NCBI GenBank assembly: GCA_036499395.1
Contig: DASYDW010000123.1
Location: 165,715 to 229,714 of the forward strand
Direction of reading: 5' to 3'
Length of the DNA: 64,000 nt
Source of the DNA: Pirellulales bacterium
Lineage (GTDB): Bacteria; Planctomycetota; Planctomycetia; Pirellulales; JACPPG01
Under the pieces are notes generated by a model, which saw only the letters and a list, made by a program, of their open reading frames with translations, ran no database searches and was not told where the DNA came from. Positions 53,194 through 62,255 of the stretch are shown here, piece by piece (the first letter of the stretch is position 1; each line of letters begins with the position of its first letter). The position numbers and the translations under genes were made by a program.

Positions 53194-53418
53194 GGTCAGG
53201 TCCTCGAGAGAATGTTTGATATAGCCAAAACGGCCAGATGCATGGCGGCGGAGAGGGAAGAGTTCGCCGGCCACGCTATAAAGCTAGGTCATCTGCACTG
53301 GCGGGCGAACGATCGCGCCGATTGTGCCGCGGCCGGGGGTGCATTCGCAGAGAGAAAGCGAATGGCACAGGGGGAAGTGCGGGTTGTAGGAGCCGATCCC
53401 CGCGGTGGCGATAACGTG

Positions 53419-53880
53419 CTACGGGACGCACGCCCCCAGGCCATCGACAAACTCGTCGAATCTCGCCAAGAGCTCCGCCTTCGCGGGCACGGTCTCATAC
53501 TTGAGAAATCCGCGCGACTCGTATCGTATTCCATTCCAGGTGAACGTCACCGCCAATCGATCGTAAATGATCTCGGCCGCGACTTCGTGATCGTCGAGCC
53601 AATCTAGGTAGGCAAGCCATCGAGACTGATGCTCTTGCCAGTACTTCTCGGCAGCTGCGATGCGCCAGCGGTAGGCGCGAAGTTGCCAATCCTTGTAGTG
53701 TGCGTAGTAGCGCGCCAGTAGCAACATTTCCGTGCCGTGGAACAGCGTGTAGATAAGGCCACCTCGGCGATTCACTTCAAGAAAACCGCATTTCTCAAGG
53801 TAGGCGTTTTCGATGGGTCGGCGAAATTGCAGGCTCGACCCGCCGCGGATCTCGGTTTTGTATTTGCGCGACTTAAGCAT
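53419..53880 (-). CDS. Conserved hypothetical protein
   Basis: 153 residues from ATG 53880 (a GTG overlapping the DUF1501 stop is an alternative). The protein begins basic, with K-S-R-K-Y-K-T-E-I-R, then alternates helical stretches rich in Trp/Tyr/Arg (Y-K-D-W-Q-L-R-A-Y-R-W-R-I-A-A) with a short strand part. No motif recognised. It starts directly after the DUF1501 gene ends and is probably translated from the same message. Confidence 0.6.
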   Translation of the reverse strand: MLKSRKYKTEIRGGSSLQFRRPIENAYLEKCGFLEVNRRGGLIYTLFHGTEMLLLARYYAHYKDWQLRAYRWRIAAAEKYWQEHQSRWLAYLDWLDDHEVAAEIIYDRLAVTFTWNGIRYESRGFLKYETVPAKAELLARFDEFVDGLGACVP

Positions 53881-53888
53881 GAGGACCA

Positions 53889-55328
53889 CTAGGCCAGGAC
53901 CTCATGCACGGGCACGCCACCGTGCGAAACGGCGATCGGCCGATTGGCCCGATCGTAGACCGGCATCGCGGGATCGATGCCTAGCAGGTGATAAATCGTG
54001 GCGCAGATATCGCGAATGTGGACTGGCTTGTCCTTGATAAAAGCGGCTTGAGCGTCCGACGCTCCGTGAATCGTGCCGCCGCGAATGCCAGCGCCGGCGA
54101 ACATCACCGAATAGCAATAGGTCCAATGATCACGTCCGCCGTTGGCGTTAATCTTCGGCGTGCGCCCCATTTCTCCCATCGTCACGACCAGCGTCTGATC
54201 GAGCAAACCACGCGCGTCGAGGTCTTCGATAAACGCCGCATACGTCTGGTCGAAGTTCGGCAACAGCGTTTCACGCAGCATGGGAAAGTTCCGTTGGTGC
54301 GTATCCCAGCCGGCCTTGCTGACGTCGAAGCGCTTCGAGAAATTATCCCAACTCACGTTGACGAATTGCACGCCACGTTCGACAAGCCTTCGGGCCAGCA
54401 ATGTCGAGGAGCCGAACAGTGTCCGCCCATAGCGCTCGCGCATCGGATCGGTTTCTTGCCCCAGGTCGAAGGCTTCGCGCACCCTGGCCGAGGTCAGCAT
54501 CTCGAACGCCAGGCGCTGCTCGCGCGGGAAGTTGCCAAAGTCTCGGCTCGATTCCAAGCCACGAAATTCTTCGTCTAACACGTCGACGAGTCGGCGACGA
54601 TTCTGCAAGCGAGGCAGCGTAATGCCCTCGGGCAGTTCGGCCCTCGCCAGGTTCGGTTCGCCGCGCACGACCTGCGGGCTCCATATATCATCCGGCGGAT
54701 GATCAACGTAGGCGGTGCATTCGGTACAGAACGGGTCATACCGGCGTCCCAGAAAGCCGCCGTGGGGTCCGGCTTTCTTCCGCACCTCACCCCACCCAAG
54801 CGAGCAAGGAAGATACGCGTACGTCGGCAGTTCCTTCGCCGTCGAGCGATCGAGGTAGGCGCACACCGAACCCATGCTCGGCGGATCCCCGTCACGAAAT
54901 TCCTCGTCCGGCAAGTTCACGTCATAGCCGGTGTACATGGGCAAGTTCTTATGACAGCCGCCGTTGTGATAGGTGCTCCGTACGATGGCCGTTTTGTGCA
55001 TCCACCGCGCGGTTCGCGGTAGGTGCTCGCAGATTTCGACGCCCGAGGCGCTCGTGGCAATCGGCTTGAACTCGCCTCCGACGCCCCCGGTGGCCGTGGG
55101 CTTCATATCGAACATGTCCTGCGTCGGCGGGCCGCCTTGCAAATAGATGAGCACCACGCTTTTGGCCCGCCCCGGCCGCCGCGCGCCTGGAACAACATTG
55201 TCCAGCGCCAGCAAAGACTGCGTATTGAACACTCCCCCAAGCAGCGAGAGCGCGCCCGCGGTGAGCACATCGCGGCGCGTCGAGCCGCGCCCGTTTGCCG
55301 TGTTTCTGGATACCGTGATGGTGCTCAC
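53889..55328 (-). CDS. DUF1501-family exported protein
   Basis: 479 residues. Tat signal S-T-R-R-D-V-L-T-A-G followed by a hydrophobic stretch. The body has K-S-V-V-L-I-Y-L-Q-G-G-P-P-T-Q-D-M-F-D, V-R-S-T-Y-H, and V-V-T-M-G-E-M-G-R-T-P-K-I-N, features of the DUF1501 family, which shares the alkaline-phosphatase/sulfatase fold. In planctomycetes it usually sits with a DUF1549/DUF1553 cytochrome-like gene; that partner is missing here. The substrate is not known. The following 153-residue gene abuts it. Confidence 0.9.
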   Translation of the reverse strand: MSTITVSRNTANGRGSTRRDVLTAGALSLLGGVFNTQSLLALDNVVPGARRPGRAKSVVLIYLQGGPPTQDMFDMKPTATGGVGGEFKPIATSASGVEICEHLPRTARWMHKTAIVRSTYHNGGCHKNLPMYTGYDVNLPDEEFRDGDPPSMGSVCAYLDRSTAKELPTYAYLPCSLGWGEVRKKAGPHGGFLGRRYDPFCTECTAYVDHPPDDIWSPQVVRGEPNLARAELPEGITLPRLQNRRRLVDVLDEEFRGLESSRDFGNFPREQRLAFEMLTSARVREAFDLGQETDPMRERYGRTLFGSSTLLARRLVERGVQFVNVSWDNFSKRFDVSKAGWDTHQRNFPMLRETLLPNFDQTYAAFIEDLDARGLLDQTLVVTMGEMGRTPKINANGGRDHWTYCYSVMFAGAGIRGGTIHGASDAQAAFIKDKPVHIRDICATIYHLLGIDPAMPVYDRANRPIAVSHGGVPVHEVLA

Positions 55329-55724
55329 AGCATTTCGCTCCCTGGCGATCGGCCGGCCCCCCGGGCAGTTGCCAGCATCCTAACGAGCATCTGTTGCCGA
55401 CAGCAACAGTTTGGGCACAGCTAGCTGCGCAAATAACATCACGTCGCCAACAACTCCGCGTTCCCCCAACTGGGGATAACTCGGTAAGACGGCGCAGATT
55501 TGACCATCGAAACGGTCCGGCGAACTTGGAGAAAATTCATGCGATTTCTGACAAAACACGGCCGCGCCCCGGTTGAGTTTAACGATTGTACGGCCTGTGC
55601 CGGAAAAGACGTACCGTCTGTTGCGCCGATTACCGCCAACGTCCTCATGGGCAAGGATGGCAGCGACGATTCATAGATAGGGCTGTTACTCTCTCCGCGT
55701 AACTCACGGACGAATCGTTTTTGC
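55329..55724. other. Divergent intergenic region
   Basis: 396 bases between DUF1501 (minus) and the exopolysaccharide locus (plus). Contains a short stem CTGTTGC/GCAACAG (55391-55397 with 55403-55409). The open frame seen on the minus strand extends through the TPR lipoprotein and is its antisense shadow. Promoters for both directions probably lie here, but none is clear. Confidence 0.45.
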
Positions 55725-58223
55725 ATGGCTGCCAATTGCGACACAGCAAACTCGGTGTGGCGAACGCTGCAACCGATCAGCCTGGCCGGCTTCGGGGTGC
55801 TGGCCTGTGCGCTGGCGGGGTGCAGTCGTCCATCGATACCGGACGCGACTTCGTCCGCCACGGAACCGGAAGCCCGGATCGTCCTCCGAGCCGAGGCGAT
55901 CGACTCCTCGGCCAATAGCGCCGACCGTGCGACTCCGTGCGTCGCGCTCGATGACGCCAGTTCCCCAGGCACTGGTCGGCTGGCAATCGTTACTGAAACC
56001 ACGACCGGCAATCCGCCCGCTGCCAAGAAGCCTGTCGTCTCGGTCGTCGGAACGAAGCCGCAACGTCCCGCTATCAAGAAACCACCCAAGCACGAACCAC
56101 GCGTCACGGCCACGGCTCCGCAACGTCCAACTGTACGATTGGCCGACCCCGCGCCTGTCGAAGAAGAGGCGTCAGTTGACATAATGCAGCCGGCGACGAA
56201 CGAAACTCTCGCACCGATCGCCGCTGCACCGGTTGCCGTTGCTCCGATCGTCGCAGCGCCGATTGTCGAATCGACGCCTGCTCCCGCGCCGCCAACGCTC
56301 AAGCCAGCACCGGCGCTGAGCATCGCGATTCCCGGTGGACCCGTCCATGCGCCGCGCAATGCCGCCCCGGTATTGCATGCCGCAAAACCGCGGGCCGAAG
56401 CTGCCGTGCCCGAGACCGCCAGCTCACTGGCGCCTGTGACGAATGCCGCTGCCGCGCCGGCAACAGTTGCCATGCAGCCGACCGTTTCGAAGCAAACGGA
56501 TGTTAGCGCCGTTGAACCGACACGTTCACCGACGATCGCCGTCGCGACGCAACCCGTCATCGCACCGGCACCAGTTGCCGCGCCGCAAGCTGTCTCGCTG
56601 CAAGAGTCGCTTGCCACACGACAGGCCGAGACCTTGCCAGCCGCTGAGACTGACGTATTGCCTCGCGAAGCGCCGGCCGTGGCTACTAATCCACCGGCAA
56701 GCCAATGGCGCCCGTTCCCAACTGGCATCGGACATTGGCCGCAACCGACAATCGGTTCGCGCGCCACGACCCCGGCCGTCTCGTCGAATCTGTCGAACTT
56801 GACGCCGAACGTTCCGCCGAAGGCACCGATGAGCCTGGAAGCGCCAGTGCGTCCCATCGATTCACCCGCGGCACCCGCAGTCGTCGGCCCCGTGCGCCAG
56901 CCACTGCCGGCTCAGGCTCCGCAACAAGTTGTCGTCGCACCTCCGGTCGTTGCGCCGACCGTTACCACTCGGGAAGTTGCCGTAACCCAGCCGCAGCCAT
57001 CGGTCACCGAGAAATCGCCGCCACCGTCGGCCCGGACATCCGCAGTTGCGCAGCAGCCACAGCGATCCGCGCCACCTGTCACCGAACAGCCTGTGACGGC
57101 TCCGCCGCAGGTAGCGCAACAACGTCCGCGCGTCCAGCCGGCTCCCGTAACTCAGGCACGTCCCCTCGCGCAAATGCCGCCGGTGCGTGTCGCGTCGATG
57201 ATGCCCCCCAGTCCGCCGTCCGGCACGACCGCGGCCGAAGCGTCGCAGCAACTGGCGATGATCTCAAACCGCGCGGGCGAGCACATCGAATACGGATTCA
57301 ATCTCGCCGAACGCGGCGCTCTGTTTACGGCCGAGGCCGAATTCACGCAGGGCCTGGTGCTGATCGCTCAGGCGCTGGACGCCGAGCAGCGCACGCAGAT
57401 TCACAGCCGAGCGGTCGCCGCCGGTCTGAGGGCCCTGACCGAGGCGGATGATTTCGTCCCGCGCAATGGACAAACGATGGTGCGCGTCTCGGACATCGTG
57501 GCCGGACATAAAACACCCGTCTGGTCGAACGCCCGCCCGGACGAGATTCCGCCGCTCGTGGCCATGCAGCGTTATTACGCTTACGCGCAACAGCAATTCA
57601 ACGTGTCCGGTTCGCGCGTGCCGGCCGCCGCGATGGCGCTCTACGGCTTGGGACGATTGCAGCCGGCGCTGGCCGCCGAAGACAGCGTCAAGAAAATGAC
57701 GGCCGGCCCGAAAGCGATGGCCCTGTACCACGCCACGCTGGATATCGATCCGACGAATTATCTGGCTGCCAACGAGTTGGGAGTGCTGTACGGCCGGTAT
57801 GGTCAATGGAACGAAGCCGAGATGGCCATCCGCCGCAGTATCGACATCGCACCGCGTCCCGAAAACTGGCACAACCTGGCCGATGTCCTCGATCGAACAG
57901 GCAACACCGCCGGCGCAAAGCACGCGCGAGAGCAAGAGCTGTTGGCACGCAATTCGGGCAACCGGCCTGGCTGGCAGACTTCCGCCGACCGGGCACCTTT
58001 GAAATACGTCGATCCGGAAACGTTCATCAAGGCTTCGGCCGGTGGTGACCCGGATCAACTCGTGACGGCCGATGTGGCGAAGGCGAATGGCGAATCCGAC
58101 GCACCGCCGTCGAAGGACACCAAGACCGCGAAGCGATCATACGGTTGGGTTGGAGACAAGTTGGCCGAAGGAGCGGCACGCGTATCACGTCCGGCGAAAT
58201 CCGATCCGGAGATGGTGCGCTAG
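55725..58223 (+). CDS. Large Pro/Ala-rich lipoprotein with C-terminal TPR domain
   Basis: 832 residues. Lipobox L-A-C-A-L-A-G-C-S (Cys at about 33) makes it a lipoprotein. About 460 residues follow of low-complexity sequence dominated by Pro, Ala, Val and Thr, a flexible spacer long enough to cross the periplasm or reach out from the membrane. From about residue 505 the sequence is ordered and helical, with TPR units (A-L-Y-H-A-T-L-D-I-D-P-T-N-Y-L-A-A-N-E-L). It is the first gene of the exopolysaccharide row and sits 43 bases before the Wza-like gene. A scaffold or assembly role is likely; unproven. Confidence 0.75.
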   Translation: MAANCDTANSVWRTLQPISLAGFGVLACALAGCSRPSIPDATSSATEPEARIVLRAEAIDSSANSADRATPCVALDDASSPGTGRLAIVTETTTGNPPAAKKPVVSVVGTKPQRPAIKKPPKHEPRVTATAPQRPTVRLADPAPVEEEASVDIMQPATNETLAPIAAAPVAVAPIVAAPIVESTPAPAPPTLKPAPALSIAIPGGPVHAPRNAAPVLHAAKPRAEAAVPETASSLAPVTNAAAAPATVAMQPTVSKQTDVSAVEPTRSPTIAVATQPVIAPAPVAAPQAVSLQESLATRQAETLPAAETDVLPREAPAVATNPPASQWRPFPTGIGHWPQPTIGSRATTPAVSSNLSNLTPNVPPKAPMSLEAPVRPIDSPAAPAVVGPVRQPLPAQAPQQVVVAPPVVAPTVTTREVAVTQPQPSVTEKSPPPSARTSAVAQQPQRSAPPVTEQPVTAPPQVAQQRPRVQPAPVTQARPLAQMPPVRVASMMPPSPPSGTTAAEASQQLAMISNRAGEHIEYGFNLAERGALFTAEAEFTQGLVLIAQALDAEQRTQIHSRAVAAGLRALTEADDFVPRNGQTMVRVSDIVAGHKTPVWSNARPDEIPPLVAMQRYYAYAQQQFNVSGSRVPAAAMALYGLGRLQPALAAEDSVKKMTAGPKAMALYHATLDIDPTNYLAANELGVLYGRYGQWNEAEMAIRRSIDIAPRPENWHNLADVLDRTGNTAGAKHAREQELLARNSGNRPGWQTSADRAPLKYVDPETFIKASAGGDPDQLVTADVAKANGESDAPPSKDTKTAKRSYGWVGDKLAEGAARVSRPAKSDPEMVR

Positions 58224-58266
58224 CGGGACCACGGATGGTTCCACCAAGCATGAAAGGAAGCTTGTT

Positions 58267-59622
58267 GTGCTCATGAACGGAGTTTTAGCCTCTCGCCGCA
58301 CGCCGCCGCTTCGCGTGGCCTCGAGCGCATTGACGATTGCGCTACTGGTCAGCAGCGTGGGTCTCTCGCGAGCCGCGCAGCCGCCGTCGGCGGCCTTGCC
58401 TCCGGGAACCGAGAGCGTCTCTCCCGACGTGCTGGGAACTCCGTCCGCGACACCGCTACCCAACGGTCCTCCGGCCGATGCCCTGACCGGACCGGTCTAC
58501 GAAGGTAACTCCCAGGCCGAATTCGCCAATTTGCCCGTCGGCCCCGGCGTGGTCGAAGGGATGTGCCCGATGCCCTCCCCGTGGCGCTGCGGCGTGTATT
58601 GCGGAACAGGGGGCGCGTGCAATAACCAGACTTGGGAAAACGTTCGCCCGATACCCTGGCAAGTCTTTGCGCAAGGCGAATACATCGGACCGGCGCGCAT
58701 GCGCCATGTTCCGGAATATCGTCTGCGCGTCGGCGACCGGCTGGGACTGGTCTTCCGCTTGACGACGATTCCCAGCACGACCCCTTATCTATTGACCGTT
58801 GGCGATGAAGTCACGATCGAATCGCTGACTAGCGACGACGTGCAACGCTCGGTCGTCATCCAGCCCGACGGCACGATTACGTTACGTCTGCTTGGCCAGG
58901 TGCGCGTCGCGGGCCGCTCGATCGACGAAGTGCGCCAGGATCTCGATGAGCGATACAGGAAATTCATCCGCGATCCCTCGATCACGGTGACGCCGATCAA
59001 GCTCAATACGAAGCTGCAAGAGCTGCGTGCCACGGTCGATGCCCGGCAAGGCCAAGGCGGTCAGCAGCGCGAGGCCCGGGTAACGCCGGAAGGAACGATC
59101 CAGTTGCCCGGCCTTGGCTCGATTCCTGCGCAAGGCCTGACCTTGAACGAGTTGAAACGCGAGATCGATGTTCGCTATACGCAACTCGTCGAAGGCTTTG
59201 AAGTCACGCCGGTTCTCTTGGAACGCGCCCCGCGGTATGTCTTTGTCGTCGGTGAAGTGAGGCTGCCGGGCCGCTACGAATTGACCGGTCCCACAACGCT
59301 GATGCAGTCGATTGCATTGGCCGGCGGCTGGAACGTCGGCGGCAATGTAAACCACATCGTGGTGTTCCGCCGCGATGAATGTTGGAACCTGATGGCCACG
59401 CAGTTGACCGTATGCAAAGCGCTCTTCGGTCATGCCCCTTGCCCGGCGGATGAGATCTGGCTGCGCGACTCCGATGTGGTGGTGGTTCCCAAACGGGCCA
59501 TTCTGGTGGTCGACGACGCGATCAGCCTGATTTTCACGCGCGGCTTGTATGGCGTGATCCCGTTCAACTTCACGGTCTTCCAAGGACTGAGCACGGGCCT
59601 AGTTTCGCCGACGTCTCACTAG
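58267..59622 (+). CDS. Polysaccharide export protein (Wza-like, SLBB)
   Basis: 451 residues. Start set at GTG 58267, with AAAGGAAG six bases upstream; ATG 58273 is nearly equivalent. Signal peptide ends L-S-R-A-A-Q. The Poly_export domain has Y-R-L-R-V-G-D-R-L and I-Q-P-D-G-T-I-T-L-R-L-L-G; two SLBB-type beta-grasp units follow (T-P-E-G-T-I-Q-L-P-G-L-G, and V-F-V-V-G-E-V-R-L-P-G-R-Y). It would form the periplasm-to-outer-membrane pore for the polymer. No lipobox seen, unlike E. coli Wza. Partners: Wzz/GumC-type protein at 62256 and the kinase-like protein at 63809. Confidence 0.9.
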   Translation: MLMNGVLASRRTPPLRVASSALTIALLVSSVGLSRAAQPPSAALPPGTESVSPDVLGTPSATPLPNGPPADALTGPVYEGNSQAEFANLPVGPGVVEGMCPMPSPWRCGVYCGTGGACNNQTWENVRPIPWQVFAQGEYIGPARMRHVPEYRLRVGDRLGLVFRLTTIPSTTPYLLTVGDEVTIESLTSDDVQRSVVIQPDGTITLRLLGQVRVAGRSIDEVRQDLDERYRKFIRDPSITVTPIKLNTKLQELRATVDARQGQGGQQREARVTPEGTIQLPGLGSIPAQGLTLNELKREIDVRYTQLVEGFEVTPVLLERAPRYVFVVGEVRLPGRYELTGPTTLMQSIALAGGWNVGGNVNHIVVFRRDECWNLMATQLTVCKALFGHAPCPADEIWLRDSDVVVVPKRAILVVDDAISLIFTRGLYGVIPFNFTVFQGLSTGLVSPTSH

Positions 59623-60015
59623 CCGATTGTCCGTCCGTGCCGTGAGATAGCGCGCTAGGGATTTCACACTACCCCTGTAGGCGGGCATTGGTCGCGCAAT
59701 GACCTGCCTGGGGGGCCATCGATCAACGTCCCCGAGCGCGTCTCCGATCTCATTGCCATGATTCGAGATACGCGAATCCGGATGGGGCTCATTGATATTA
59801 CGATTTTATAAGTACATCTAATTGCCGGATTTTCCCGTATTTGCCTATCGACAGGCCGGAAACGACGGCTAGGATGGCAAACTCACAGCGAGAGATGGAT
59901 TACTGTTCCTGCAAGATGCAGTCAATCGCAGACGGCATCACTCCACTTGCGGGAGCCCGCCCACAGTACTCGGAGTCTCCGCACAGGATCGTTGTGGCAT
60001 TGGGCAAGCGCGACC
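59623..60015. other. Intergenic region with AT-rich promoter-like segment
   Basis: 393 bases without a supported gene. The segment 59785-59835 is clearly AT-rich against its surroundings and is the most likely promoter position for the next gene. I could not place a -35/-10 pair with normal spacing. Confidence 0.4.
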
Positions 60016-60801
60016 ATGTCGACGGATGCCAGCATGGGACCGACAGAAACCTATTCTCAGCCGCGCACATGGGCTGCGCGCCGTCTGGACGTTAATCGAC
60101 GTCCCGAGGTGCGCGATCATTTGCGCGATGCGCTGTGGTTGCTGTTGAGAGCCCACGATTATGCCGTGGAATTGGACCACGATGTCTGGTCGTTTGCTGT
60201 CGAAATGCATGTGCTGGCCGGTGCCCATCTGACGACCAGCGATCTGCGCTGGCTATCGTGCAAAGGATACGTCGATCACGCGGCCGAGATCACGAAGCCC
60301 GATGATCAAGAGCGCCATTTCAGCCGCACGGGGGCCGTGATGTTCTCGCCCCAGACGTGCGTCGTATTAACCACCTCGGGCGCATCCTTGGCGCGCGAGG
60401 TCTGCGGCGAAAGCAAGACGCCGGCGGCAACGGTGGCCGAACCACGCGTGGCCATCTGCCGTATTCCCGCCGCCGAAGATCAACTCGGTTTGCCGAAGTG
60501 GGATCGCGACCGACGGCAATTACGGTTCGACGGTCAGGTGGTGAAGGAGTTCAAGCTTCCTTCGGCCAATCAAGAGACGGTGCTCGTCGCCTTCGAAGAA
60601 GAAGGCTGGCCGGCACGCATCGACGATCCGCTCAGCCCTTCGCCAAATCTCGATCCGCGCCGTCGTTTGCACGACACCATCAAGGCGCTGAATCGGAATC
60701 AAAAGCGCACTCTTTTGCGCTTCATGGGTGACGGCAGCGGCGAAGGAATTCGCTGGGAACCGGCGATGGTCAACGCCGAAGATTGCACCTCCACGGCCTG
60801 A
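60016..60801 (+). CDS. Planctomycete conserved protein with winged-helix-like C-terminal domain (copy 2)
   Basis: 261 residues from ATG 60016 (60034 and further upstream codons are alternatives). The N-terminal part has L-R-W-L-S-C-K-G-Y (like L-R-W-L-I-A-A-G-Y of the copy at 44836). The C-terminal 95 residues run P-K-W-D-R-D-R-R-Q-L-R-F-D-G, K-L-P-S-A-N-Q-E-T-V-L-V-A-F-E-E and L-N-R-N-Q-K-R-T-L-L-R-F, matching copy 1 nearly position by position. Position inside the exopolysaccharide row suggests a local regulator; no direct evidence. Confidence 0.7.
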   Translation: MSTDASMGPTETYSQPRTWAARRLDVNRRPEVRDHLRDALWLLLRAHDYAVELDHDVWSFAVEMHVLAGAHLTTSDLRWLSCKGYVDHAAEITKPDDQERHFSRTGAVMFSPQTCVVLTTSGASLAREVCGESKTPAATVAEPRVAICRIPAAEDQLGLPKWDRDRRQLRFDGQVVKEFKLPSANQETVLVAFEEEGWPARIDDPLSPSPNLDPRRRLHDTIKALNRNQKRTLLRFMGDGSGEGIRWEPAMVNAEDCTSTA

Positions 60802-61138
60802 AATCCCTCAGGCGTTCCATAATATCCTCCCCGTCCTGGCTATTTTTTTGCGCGCGCCTCGGCCCACGCGCCCCCAGAGCTTCCCCTTTCCTCACCTTGG
60901 CCTCCGCAACGCGCTACCTATGCTGACTCCATCGGGGTCAGTTTCAGGGGAAGCATTTGTTTGTTGCAACGATTCGGGGCGCCGCTTTCTTGGCAAGCGG
61001 CGCGCATACGCACCACCTTAGAACTCGCCGCCGTCTTACGATTTTCGCAGGGAACGTGGCACACGCCACGGCGAAATCGTCGAGCCGACCGCATTTTGCC
61101 GTCGCTCTGGGCCACCCCGTGCCGTGGAGGCCAGGTGA
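60802..61138. other. Intergenic region with GC-rich stem-loop
   Basis: 337 bases with no supported gene. A perfect 9-bp stem GCGCCGCTT (60979-60987) / AAGCGGCGC (60995-61003) with a 7-base loop is the only clear structure. It may end the message of the previous gene or stabilise the next. Confidence 0.45.
60979..61003 (+). terminator. GC-rich stem-loop
   Basis: 9-bp perfect stem with a TCTTGGC loop, 180 bases after the previous stop and 135 bases before the next start. No T-run, so an intrinsic terminator is uncertain. Confidence 0.35.
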
Positions 61139-62005
61139 ATGACGCATTTTGAACCGCAAGGTACCGGTTGGCTGCCAAGCCTGCCGGACTTTCGCGATTT
61201 CACGCCCGAATCGCCCCCCGTTCAAAGATTGTTTCAGCAGCTTGTCGAGGCGGGAGCATCCACCCCCGCCGCGGAAACACGCGTCGACCTGAGTGAATTT
61301 CTCGTCGACCCGTGGGATCAACTCGCTTTGCAATCTTCGTCGGCGCACGCTTGTCTGGGGCTGCTCGAATACTTCGAGCGCCGCGCGAGGGGCCGCGCCG
61401 TGCGCCCGTCGCGCCTGTTCCTCTATTACAACGCACGGCGCGTAGCCGGAGGCAGCGGAGATTGCGGCGGCGATCTGCGCAGCGCGCTGAAGGCCCTGGC
61501 GCGATGCGGCGTTCCGCCCGAGCATCAATGGCCCTATGACCCCCAGCGCCTGGACACCATGCCGGAACCGTACTTGTACCACCACGGTGGCGAGTTTCGG
61601 GGCCTGCATTATCTGCGCATCGACCGGCGTAATCAGTCGGGCGGTATGACGCTGGGACGGGTGAAGTCGTTCCTGGCGGCCGGCTTCCCTGTCGCCTTCG
61701 GCGTGGCGCTCCCCAGCGGGCTTTCTCGCAACGGTGTGTTGCCTTATCGCCCCACGTTTGAAGTGGTGCGCGGCGGACAGGCACTCGTGGCCGTGGGGTA
61801 CGACGATACCTGGCTGGACGGCTCGCGCGGGGCGCTCCGCGTGCGCAATTCCTGGGGAACCAGTTGGGGTGAAAACGGTTACGGCTGGCTGCCTTACGCC
61901 TACGTCGAAGAGCAATTAGCTGTCGAATTCTGGACTTTAATCAGCCGCGAATGGCTTGCCGCCGGCGACTTCGCAATTCCCGAGCTAAGTTTGTGGCGGA
62001 ATTAA
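61139..62005 (+). CDS. Papain-fold (C1) protein with both catalytic Cys and His replaced
   Basis: 288 residues, no signal peptide; AGGTGA precedes the ATG. The C1 fold is visible: D-F-R-D-F-T-P-E, D-Q-L-A-L-Q-S-S-S-A-H-A-C-L-G-L-L-E-Y, G-G-Q-A-L-V-A-V-G-Y-D-D, and V-R-N-S-W-G-T-S-W-G-E-N-G-Y-G-W. Aligned to D-Q-G-Q-L-G-S-C-T-A-F-A-x-x-x-x-L-E-Y of bacterial members, the nucleophile Cys is Ser67 and the His of G-G-H-A is Gln214; Asn237 stays. So it cannot be a normal cysteine peptidase. Its place between the Wza-like and Wzz-like genes hints at a binding or scaffold role in polymer export. Confidence 0.82.
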   Translation: MTHFEPQGTGWLPSLPDFRDFTPESPPVQRLFQQLVEAGASTPAAETRVDLSEFLVDPWDQLALQSSSAHACLGLLEYFERRARGRAVRPSRLFLYYNARRVAGGSGDCGGDLRSALKALARCGVPPEHQWPYDPQRLDTMPEPYLYHHGGEFRGLHYLRIDRRNQSGGMTLGRVKSFLAAGFPVAFGVALPSGLSRNGVLPYRPTFEVVRGGQALVAVGYDDTWLDGSRGALRVRNSWGTSWGENGYGWLPYAYVEEQLAVEFWTLISREWLAAGDFAIPELSLWRN

Positions 62006-62255
62006 GGCGGACGGCAGAGGGGACGGGGTGCGCCCGCGGGCGGAGCACTCTTCGTGATGACCCATGGTCCACAGCCGCCCGGCGACCGTCGAAGGCCGGT
62101 CGTGAAGAGAAAACGAAAAAAACATTGGAACGTTTCCCCCTTGTGTCCACCTAGCTCCCACACATTAGCCGTTGCTTGCCGCGACACGCGATCCTTAAAT
62201 CGCGACTGAGAAGATTGCGTGCTTAGCGAATTTGACAACGAAAAGAGGATCAACC

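Noticed and set aside
55439..56857. 472-codon minus-strand frame rich in Gly/Ala/Thr
   Set aside because: Exact antisense of the Pro/Ala-rich lipoprotein, whose GC-rich repeats keep the opposite frame open.
58072..58266. N-terminal extension of the Wza-like gene
   Set aside because: Overlaps the TPR lipoprotein; a ribosome site and signal peptide support the start at 58267.
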